Positions 55,801-64,000 of a stretch of DNA of 64,000 nucleotides are shown here, one piece after another; within the stretch, counting starts at the first letter, position 1; every line of letters begins with the position of its first letter. This DNA comes from Gnetum montanum (Eukaryota; Streptophyta; Gnetopsida; Gnetales; Gnetaceae). The stretch is from positions 419,304-483,303 of the forward strand of contig MNCI01023453.1 of assembly GCA_015680685.1 (NCBI GenBank), in the 5' to 3' direction. The notes below the pieces were generated by a model. The model saw only the letters and a list, made by a program, of their open reading frames with translations. It did not search any database and was not told the DNA's origin. The position numbers and the translations under genes were made by a program.

Positions 55801-56242
55801 CTGTGGTGCCCAAACTTCATTCTCATCATTTGTAGCTAGGGGAGTTTTTCAAATTTTCTCTTGCAACTTAGAGCTCTAGGCAAGCACTTTCCACTTATGA
55901 TATTTGACTCTCTACTGCTCTAATTTCCATGCCATTTGAACCTATCTAAACCTAAAGTGTTCAAGTTAGTTTTNCATGAATAATCAATTGTATTAATGTT
56001 GAAAACCTTAATTTTTTCACTGAAGGGACCACAACCATCATAACAAGCCACACATAAGAAAAAAATAAATCAATTGTGTAAGGTTGTATGAGGAGATAGA
56101 TACTTTTTGGGGATTTTTCTTGAAAATTTTTCTAACTTTGCAGTCATATGAACTATGAACTTAATGAACTAAGGTAACGAGTATGGTATAAACTGATTAA
56201 TGATAAAGAATACAACATTAGTAACACTTGATCTTTGCTTGA

Positions 56243-58963
56243 TTACATATGGTCCCAAAAAGAGGTGAAAAGAAGAACCTTCACAAGGAGCACTCAAGAG
56301 CCTACAAGGTGGCCAAGGCCAACGAGATGAACATGTAGAACATTTGGAGCAGGAAGCACAATCATTTTGCATTCATCAACAGGCTCTTGCTATTCGACAA
56401 TAGATCCAAGGAGAGGCCATAGAACCAGCAGCTTCCATGCAAGGACAACATCTCATGTTGTCCCCTAATTTCCTTGCAACCATTCAAGAAAAGTGCATGC
56501 TAACCTTGGTCATCATGAAAATGAATTTTGGCCCATTTATGGAGTTTTCTCTAGAAGTGGTTTGGATGCAACTTTAGGTGTCACCCTTGTGGCCCATTAT
56601 TTCAAATAGTGGCAAATGGTACCTTGGTGGGATCCACCAATTTTGGCATAACAAAGATGAAGGAACTATTATAAACATTTGTGGATTTAATGTGTCTCTC
56701 TCAATCAAGGAAATTGCAACAACTCTTAATTTGCCAAATGAAGGGGCTAATGTAGCCCATCTATCCACTAGATCTAACCCTAACACTAGAAAATTATGGC
56801 TAAAATGAGAATACAGCAAAGAAGGCAAAACATATAATGAACTAACTCTAGAGGAGAGGTCAAATTTCAAGATTGGTACATACCACTTGTTTCTAACCAA
56901 AGGGCTTAACCGAATCTTGACATATGCAGCTAGGGGAAGTGTTATCTTAATGGAAAAATATGTGGCCAATCTTCCCTACTTCTACTTCACTAAAATTCAG
57001 AGGTGATTTGAGGAGAAAAAGGCAGGGACCAACACTCCCATTTCCTTAACGAATTATAAATTTATGCAAATGTGCTAGAATCCTAGGATATACAAATGAT
57101 ATCCCCAAGAAGACTTAGAATGCCTTCTTTACCGAACTCCTCAAACTTGTAGCATTAAGAAAATACCTTGATGAAAAGTAAGAAATGGAGAAGGAAGCAA
57201 AAACATGAGCCTAAATAGTGCCTAGAAACACAAACTTTTCCACTACCAGCATAAGATTGCAAACCTTTAATGAACCATCTATAGAAAATTGCTGAAGCTA
57301 TCAGTTGGGGAAGCAGAGATGAATCCAATCTCTTTAGAGTAATCAATGTTGTTGTATAGCCCACTATTTCAATTAATCCAACAAGGGGGAAGATCTTATT
57401 ACAATCAAGAGGAGAATCGTAGTGGTCCAGGAAAATCTTTGGGAATGCCACATCCTTCTAGGTGATGCTTGAAACTAGAGAAGGTGCCACATTTATGATA
57501 ATGAAACATGAGGATGCAGTAGGTGTAGTAGAAGTAATCATAGATCATATTAAAGAATCATTAAATGTTTCTATTGTGCCCTTAGTAGATCTAACTAGGA
57601 CCAAAGATGCACAAATGATGGCTGGGACTTCAATAACTCCTGCAGTGTATGGGGATTTTTTGGATCTACTATTGTAGATAGGGCAAATGATGGCTACTTT
57701 GTTTGACATCCCCATTGATGTCACTATAGCTTAGTTAGACTCCATCATCACTAAAGGAAAATTGATCATGGCTGAAGTTAGGGCAAAGCACGTAGAAGTA
57801 GAAGTGTAGAAATTACAACAAGAGCTGGTTACCGTTAGAGTTAAATGATAGGATCCTACCTGTTTTGTTACTCTTAACTAGCTAGGGTAATTTAGGACAA
57901 AGCTACTGGCCAAGCTGATTGAGGAGAGTGTAGATGTAGAACAAGAAAAAGAAAAAGTGGTTTGAAATGCCTCTACTACTGATGCATAGTCTCACATGTA
58001 TAAAAAAGCATTGACCATTGGACAAGAAGAAAACAAGTAGCTCATTGCTAAGAATTCAAGGTTGACCACAATCAAAAAGTAAAAGAACATCCTTGAGGAG
58101 AGCATCCACCAGCTAAGAGAACAATTGGTGAGGGTCAACCAAGACATCAATAGGTTGACCAGAGAAAATAGAATTCTTTCAATGGAGGAGGTCCATGCTA
58201 TTTGATAGAAATCAACAATAGAAATCAGTGCACGGTAGAATGAGGCTAAGAAACATGAAAAGTTGAAGGAATACTTCCATGACCAGTAGGGATGTATAAA
58301 CAAATAAATAAAAAAGAGATGTAGATGGCTAAATGTCACATTGGGTCTCTATCAGCATAAAATCATAAGTGGTAGCCAATTTTGGATAGCTATGCTTTGG
58401 TCCACCAGGCGGAAGTAAAGAATAAAGACCTATAGATTGACGATTTAAAGGAATACATGACATTGGCTAATCTCAGATATCACAACCTCACCATGTTAAT
58501 AGCAAGTTAGCCTTGCAGTGAGCTAGAGAAGTAGGTAGCAACCACTTATGCATTATATGAAAAAGAGTTTGCAAATAGAAAATATTCTTTACAAAAACTC
58601 CATATAGCAAACATGGAATTGAAAGTGGTTAACACCATCTACTAGGAACAAAAGGATGTTGTCTTAGACCTAGCTAGAAGATTAACAAATTATCAAGAAC
58701 TTAGAGAAACGGTTAGGACCTTTGAGGAGGAATGATAGTAGTTTGCATCTTGGTATGTAAAGGCTAATCAAATTTTTCTATAGTTTCCATGTCCTTAGGA
58801 TGTATCAATATTAGCACACATTGGTTCAATAGCCTAGACTTGTCACGATCCAAGAATAGAGGAGGAAAAGTTGTAGGTGTTGCTTAATTGTGAAAAGTTT
58901 CCCAAGCCTGGTGACAAAGGGAAGCAACCAATGGAGGAGCCACCACCTTTGGGAATGACATGA
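56243..58963 (+). pseudogene. Extra ORF of element F: possible plant-transposon-protein-like domain plus long coiled coil, decayed
   Basis: A plus-strand coding sequence can be followed from ATG 56243 (MVPKRGE) through a one-base shift into a long frame. The segment at 56578-56805 reads LWPIISNSGKWYL, NICGFNVSLSIKEIATTLNLP and so on, whose 'V-x-(F/L)-S-x-E-I...L-x-L-P' pattern resembles plant mobile or putative plant transposon proteins. From about 57750 the product is Lys/Glu/Leu-rich and probably coiled coil (ILEESIHQLREQLVRVNQDI). The C-terminus is GDKGKQPMEEPPPLGMT, with stop at 58961. More than twenty stops interrupt it, almost all TAG. It lies where Athila elements can carry an env-like ORF, but no membrane segment is visible. 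Its layout echoes the gene at 3519-8014. Confidence 0.6.
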
Positions 58964-59155
58964 GCTTTCCAGTTTTTTCTTGTAATATTATGTTTCATTT
59001 TTTGTACTACACCATTGTGGCATGTAAGAGTCAATTATTTTGCTTGTTTGTTATTTGAGTTAGTCAATAATTCCATACCTTCCCAATATTTTATAAATAA
59101 ATTGTTCCTTATTTTGTTTAACTTGAGAATGAATTTTCATTTAGTCATGGGGGTA
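58964..59155 (+). other. Element F end of 3' region and polypurine tract
   Basis: CCATACCTTCCCAATATTTT and TTTAGTCATGGGGGTA match the same positions in E (44090-44144) and, inverted, in B (23050-23105), so the family's 3' end is intact here. The polypurine tract is about 59143-59155. Confidence 0.75.
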
Positions 59156-60033
59156 TGATGAGTTGTGAATCTGTCAGCTTCGATATTGGGTACTCAATGT
59201 TAGAGCCTTGATATTGAATACTTGATGTTGGAGCCAGGAAGCAATGTTGGATATCTGATGTCGTCTCCTCTATGAATGCCTATAAATATAGCACTTCGGT
59301 GTACAAAGAAAAAAGAAATAGAGTTTTAGTTTTAGTTATCAATTTTTATTAGTATTTCTTAGAGTCTTTTTATTCCCAGTGCATGCCCACAGTGTGATAT
59401 TTGTAATTGTACGACACCTTTGTTTGAGTGTGATGTACTTGGACACGCTACACAACTGGAAATAAAGATCAAGATTAATCGATCATTGTAGCATCCACTT
59501 ATATTATTGTTGCTTTTAATTATTAATTATTTCTAAGTTCCTTTAGTTAAAATTTTCATTTATTTCTATTTACTATTCCTATCATTAAGCAGAATGTGCA
59601 TGCCTTAGTCATGAGTGTTTACGCGTAAGTACTTGGTAATCTAGTAGTGTATTGTTTGGCACACCTAGTGACATACACTTGGAAATCCTACAAGTAGTCA
59701 CACAAAGTCCAAGATGTATATGGACAATTAAGAGTAGATACTCATCACATGTAGGCTAGTTTACATCTTTTTTTCCATTGTTCATTAGCTTAATTAATCT
59801 ACCTCTTTATCATCATTAGAAGTAAGGTAGAATTAGACAACATCATACACCCCACTTTGGACTAAACCATACATGAAAAAGCTACCACTAGTCCAAATGG
59901 GAAGATAGCGAACTATGATTAGAGCATAATGATTTAGATACCAAAACTAGTCCCATCCATGAAATTCAACTGGATCATGCATGAACGCTTGTGATTTGTA
60001 TAGTCAGGCATAGGGGTACCTTGCCACTCATCA
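59156..60033 (+). repeat. Element F 3' LTR
   Basis: 878 bp, TGATGAGTTGTG ... CCACTCATCA. U3 has GATATTGGGTACTCAATG and related imperfect palindromes. A TATA box GCCTATAAATATAGC is near 59280. The right flank is CCAAG; the left partner is lost because the 5' LTR is truncated. Confidence 0.87.
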
Positions 60034-61304
60034 CCAAGTTAAGGAAGAAAAGGCTTTTCCTTTTATATGCAAATTGTACCAACCTTTCTATTTGGAGTAA
60101 AACTTGATTCACATGTGAACCTTTCCTACACTTATAGTGATACATAGATGTACTTTTTCAAAGGCACTCATTTCTTCATCTAAATCTTACACTTTCTACT
60201 CAAAGATGCATTCTCATTCTTACAGTTCCTACTTAAATATGTAGTCATAATCCTATGCTTCTTACTTGAAGAAACAATCCAATCTTGCTCAAACACACAA
60301 CTACAATCCTATGCTGCATACTCAAAGATAGTTAAAATCATGTGTTTTTGCTTAAAGGCACTACATTGACATAGATCCGTTCTAAACTTCCTACTCATAG
60401 ATGCAGTTAGAACCCTATGCTCACTACTCGTAGATGTAGTTAAGAACATATATCACCTATTTGAAATCACCAACTCTCCTTCATCATTTACTTATAAGCA
60501 CATATTCATTTTTTTCTCTACCTAGAATCAATTCAAGAAGGAAGCAATTACACTAGGCCAACCACATTTCAATCCTCTTGGTACCTACTGCCCTAATTGA
60601 TTACTAAACACTTCACCTTATGCTAAGTGGTGAAGCCCTCATGAACCTATTAGAAGAAGTTCAAAAGTCTCATATCCTACTCTTTATCATCTTCATTCAA
60701 GATCATTAACTAATCATGCGGTTGATATACAATCATATTTAACCAATGATTCTTATTTTCTCTATTACCACCACTTTTGATTTGAAGATTTTGTGAGCTT
60801 TTTTTGAGCATAATGCCTTCCATCACAAATGTAGCATTTTAAGCTTGGATTCCTTAAAGGATATTAAGAGAACCCTCCTAAATGTGGTTTTTTTCCATGA
60901 CTCTTATTGCTCTTAAAAAGCTTGATGTTTTCATGTCCCTAGAATGAGTTTTGTTTTCTTGGTGTTGGTTTAACATAAGAGTCTTTGAATCCATCCAAAT
61001 CCACTTGTTTATCCCCTTTTCAAGGGATTGATCAATATTCCTCTCACTAGTCATCTCAACATTCCCATTTTCATGCATGTCATCATACACATTCATATCA
61101 TTTTACATCTCCTCATGCACATGATTACCCCAACTTCCATTTCCAAGTAGACCATTATGAGGATTGGTACTAGGAGGATTATTATCAAGATTTCAGCTTC
61201 CTTTACTTTTTATATATATCATGGTAGCACATGAGTCATAAAAAATGAATCATGATCATAAATCATGCATCCAAAATCACCACTAGCCTCAAATCATAAA
61301 TCAT
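60034..61304 (-). pseudogene. Element G gag remnant (chromovirus-like)
   Basis: Downstream of G's LTR and primer site on the minus strand lies a heavily decayed gag. The only clear landmark is a zinc-knuckle-like KCYICDGRHYAQ near 60835-60800, of the C-X2-C-X3-H type seen in chromovirus gag, with the final Cys lost. Degenerate repeats of about 58 bp (CCTATGCT...ACTC...TAGATG) occupy 60170-60450. The left end is truncated by element F's LTR. Confidence 0.5.
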
Positions 61305-61317
61305 GACTTTGATACCT
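61305..61317 (-). promoter_or_regulatory. Element G primer-binding site (initiator Met tRNA-like)
   Basis: On the minus strand AGGTATCAAAGTC, two bases after the LTR end, matches the common TGGTATCAGAGCC site with three differences. Confidence 0.7.
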
Positions 61318-61319
61318 AG

Positions 61320-62587
61320 TGTAACAATACTACTTTGGTAAAGCATTGTTTGACTATTTCATTAGAAAAATTTGGTTGCTAGAAGATCACAAGTTATTGG
61401 TAGAAATAGTTTAACCTTGGATCCCAAGGGCCTCTAAGAAAGAGGATCCAAGGTACCATGGATGGTCTTGTTGATCATCCAGGGACTTGGAAAGTGTAAA
61501 TTGGCATAAACAATTCAAATGAAAATGTAGATATAACCTAAGAAAATGCACATAAATGAATCATAAATAAACTTTTACAACAAATGAATTGTAAAATTTA
61601 TTACAATAATAAAATATTTAAAGTATAAAAGTTCATAATTATATAAATTGTGTGTCCAAATGCATAGGGAGTTGCAAACATGAAGCTTGAAGTTTGTTGA
61701 AGTTGGTAGGTTGTGTTTTGTGATCAACACCATGATCCAGGTACTTCCCAACTTCAATTTATAAAACTCTTTGCTGGTTCTTAGCTTGGATCTATAACTT
61801 TGGTGGTGATAATGGTGGAAACTATGCTTAAATTTTTGGAATTATGAAACCATGTTGAGAGTCTCCAATGCCCAGGTAGTTGTCAATTTGCTCCAAGAAA
61901 TCTTCAAATTGGCAAAGATTTCAAGTGCTCAAGGTTGCAAAGATTGTGAGAATTGTGAAAATCAAGAACTTATTCAATGTGTTCAAAATTTATTTTTATA
62001 GGTCATATGTGTGACATCGCATCCTTGGATGTCATCACAAATGTCAAATATATGTTATATTAGACATTATGCATAAGAAGATAATAGACCAAACGTTAAA
62101 TATACATAACATTTGACATTATGTGTAAAAAAAAATAACAGAGAAAGTACAGAAAGAGAAAGAAAAGAATGCTTTATTGAAATGGAATAGTGTATCTGGG
62201 TCATGCTCGGAGAGTTTTTCCTTTAGGTTTTCTTCCTTTGGTATCTTATCCCCTTAGAGGAAATCTTGCATTGCCACCATAGTTAGGCCTACAAACTAGC
62301 TAGAAGGCATGGCCAGTCCACTTCCTATCCTACTTTACCTAGCCTCTGTGGCTTGCTTGTACTAGCTCTACCACTCCATGCTAGCATCACCTCTAATCCT
62401 GCATATAAATGCCTTAGGTCAAACCCCCAAAGATTATCTTAAGAGACATGTTCATTATTACAATGTGCCCTTTGGGGTCTTAATTATAGCTACCCTTTTA
62501 GGTCTTGTTAAGATAATGATAACACTTGTTATGAAGAGGCACCATCTTCATTATGCAACAACATCCTTTGGAAATGGGGATGTTACA
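61320..62587 (-). repeat. Element G LTR, flanked by both a primer site and a polypurine tract
   Basis: 1268 bp on the minus strand, from TGTAACATCCCC (62587) to GTTACA (61320), with a perfect TGTAAC/GTTACA terminal inverted repeat. A minus-strand TATA box CTATAAAAATAAA lies near 61998. A Met-type primer site follows one end and a polypurine tract precedes the other, so the LTR joins two internal regions. Confidence 0.78.
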
Positions 62588-62600
62588 ATCTACCCCCCTT
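62588..62600 (-). promoter_or_regulatory. Polypurine tract upstream of element G LTR
   Basis: On the minus strand AAGGGGGGTAGAT directly precedes TGTAACATCC. Chromovirus-type (Del/Tekay) elements typically end pol with an aspartate/glutamate-rich tail and a similar G-run before the LTR. Confidence 0.72.
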
Positions 62601-62760
62601 AGGTTTTGTTTGTCCTCGAATGAGTCCACATTCACTATCTTCTTCCAGTTGCAATGCTTCTTTTACGCTCCTATGCTCCAATAATTTGATTTCTTCTTTC
62701 AACTTAAAGTTGTTTCTTGCTTATTCTGCAAACAAAATATGTGAGAAGAATTTTATATGT
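62601..62760 (-). pseudogene. Possible pol tail of the element preceding G's LTR
   Basis: The minus strand encodes DSFEDKQNLRGV just before the polypurine tract, resembling the '(S)FEDE...' endings of chromovirus polyproteins. Upstream sequence is short and loses coding character by about 62760. No chromodomain could be identified. Confidence 0.4.
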
Positions 62761-63945
62761 AAAATTAAATATTAGTTTTTTAAATATTTACCTTATTTTC
62801 TAAGATAATGACAAGAGGTGAATTAAAGATCTACCAACCACCAATCACTAGCCTAACTGTTGGCACATTTGGCCATTTCATGAAGCAAACTTAAACTAGT
62901 TGAGAATTTGTGAAGAAGTAGCTTAATTTTGAGCTTGAGAGAAAGAGAATAAGTGCACAAAAGACATTCTCATATTTAAAAATATGAGAAAAGCTTACAT
63001 AGCCCTAGTTGATAAATACAGAATCATCAATATGTTGTTCCACTTTATAATTCACTGAGGTTTATAGATGAATATTGCAAGTTTAGCAGTCTGGGCAGGG
63101 TTAAGTTATTTCCCCTGTAAAATTTAAGAATATATTCCTCTGTAAGAAAAATGTTTTTCTCTGAAAGGAAAAAGTGAAATGCTGCAAAATGAAGGAGATG
63201 CTCTGTATTATTGTAAGAGCCCAGGGTAGTATAGCAACCCACTATCCCACAGGATAGTTTCAAGCCATGTACTCTGCAGAAATAAACATTCATGTAGAAA
63301 GACAGAAACAAGTTCCCCCAGCACTTTGCCACTGGAATCCCCATTCTCTGTGACCATTTCTATACCGAAAAATATAGGAAAATAAAAACAAAAATCTACA
63401 ATGGCAAGAAACCAGAGAGGGCCTCCAAAAACGGCACTGAACAAAGCACAAAAAAAGTTGCTGAATACTTGCAGAAACAAGGTTAAACACAAAAAGAAAA
63501 ACGCAGTATCAATGGCAACAAAAACGCAGTGATGCTTGCTGCTGAAATTGACCAAGAAAATGCCAGAAATCACTCCATATTCTATTTGCAATTTCGTCAA
63601 ACACTTGCCACGGAGGGTTTCTTTGTTCTGTTTTCATAGTAAGCTTAATTTCCTGGCCAAAGAATACAGAAAATGAATAAAGCAGGGTCAGAATGCAGCC
63701 GGTTGCTACGCCTATGCGTTTGCCTGCAACTCCGAACAGTTATGAGCAAAACTGCAAAACAAAAATACGAATGCACCGGACTTGGATGCTGTCCACGAAT
63801 AGGGACAAGACACCATTGCTGAAGGTTCTCGGATTCAAGTCAGTGCACCGTTGATATGAGTAAGTTAGTAACTATGCCGAGCTCTGTGAAAAAGCTGTTC
63901 CAACTACAATCGCGTTTTTGGAGGTTCAATAGATGACACACAGCC
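62761..63945. other. Non-coding stretch before the window end
   Basis: No supported gene. A minus-strand open frame at 63208-63600 encodes a hydrophobic Phe/Leu-rich product and lacks recognisable motifs. Base composition becomes more balanced after about 63660, consistent with the approach to a gene. Confidence 0.4.
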
Positions 63946-63989
63946 ATGGCGGACGCGGAGGACGTGGAGAAGGCGGCAGCAAAGCAGCG
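63946..63989 (+). CDS. Candidate first exon of a gene running off the window
   Basis: ATG at 63946 sits in a strong context (CAGCCATGGCG) and encodes MADAEDVEKAAAKQ. The following CGGTAGGGT would be a stop if unspliced but offers a GT donor at 63990-63991. The Ala/Glu/Lys composition and high GC resemble a plant gene start. The downstream sequence is outside, so this cannot be confirmed. Confidence 0.35.
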
Positions 63990-64000
63990 GTAGGGTTTCG

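Larger units (their letters stand above)
51090..60033 (+). mobile_element. Element F: gag-only Athila-like element with an extra ORF unit
   Basis: A truncated 5' LTR (about 51090-51801), gag (51856-53400), a Pro/Thr/Gln-rich part (to 54236), sequence equivalent to the post-integrase region of C (54240-55600), an extra TATA-led ORF unit (55700-58963), a polypurine tract and a complete 3' LTR (59156-60033). No protease active site, RT, RNase H or integrase could be found. Homology of the 3' LTR ends and polypurine tract to B, C and E places F in the same Athila-like group. Confidence 0.8.

Noticed and set aside
55974-55974. One ambiguous base (N).
   Set aside because: A single uncalled base in a non-coding leader; no biological meaning.
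57155-58339. Minus-strand open frames in element F.
   Set aside because: Antisense to the decayed extra ORF; hydrophobic only because Lys/Glu-rich coding reads as Phe/Leu on the other strand.

Overview
The window looks like plant nuclear DNA from a large, repeat-rich genome. It holds several plant-type Ty3/gypsy retrotransposons (Athila-like, Tat/Ogre-like and chromovirus-like), LTRs with TG...CA ends, plant tRNA primer sites, a LINE, and one complete plant subtilase gene that is intronless and GC-rich in AT-rich surroundings. A gymnosperm or another large-genome land plant is my inference; nothing in the sequence fixes the species. I saw no tRNA, rRNA, CRISPR array or bacterial operon.

Layout. 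Positions 1-17532 are the 5' part of a very large Tat/Ogre-type element (A, minus strand): 5' LTR 16452-17532, primer site, gag-protease 15821-11985, then RT, two RNase H domains and integrase at 2807-1, running off the window. A nine-exon gene on the opposite strand (3519-8014), with its own TATA box and flanking minisatellites, sits between protease and RT. Positions 17600-36372 are a nest of Athila-like elements primed by a tRNA-Asp-like site. Element C (plus) carries pol at 21455-22228 and 31269-33501 and a 3' LTR at 35355-36372. Its RT is split by the complete element B (minus, 22229-31268). B is itself interrupted by a truncated plus-strand LTR (27737-28529). A partial element D (minus, 17600-21454) abuts C with a clean LTR end.

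Positions 37238-38184 are an inverted-arm element with a perfect ATTAT target duplication. Positions 38472-44979 are element E, a complete non-autonomous relative of B and C with a perfect CTTAG duplication and no pol. A degenerate LINE lies at about 45550-47580 (minus). The one intact host gene is the secreted subtilisin-like protease at 48177-50537 (plus). Positions 51090-60033 are element F, a gag-only Athila-like element carrying an extra decayed ORF with its own TATA box. Positions 60034-62760 are chromovirus remnants (G, minus), including an LTR flanked by a primer site on one side and a polypurine tract on the other. The last 55 bases may be the first exon of another plus-strand gene.

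How the parts relate. B and C once encoded the full Athila-like replication set. E and F keep the same LTR ends and 3' region but lack pol, so they would have needed enzymes from relatives. All retroelement reading frames are decayed, mostly by C-to-T changes that turn CAG into TAG, as expected for methylated repeats. The most unusual features are the spliced antisense gene inside element A and the similarly built extra ORF of element F. Both may belong to a retroelement-carried family related to plant-mobile-domain or 'plant transposon protein' families.
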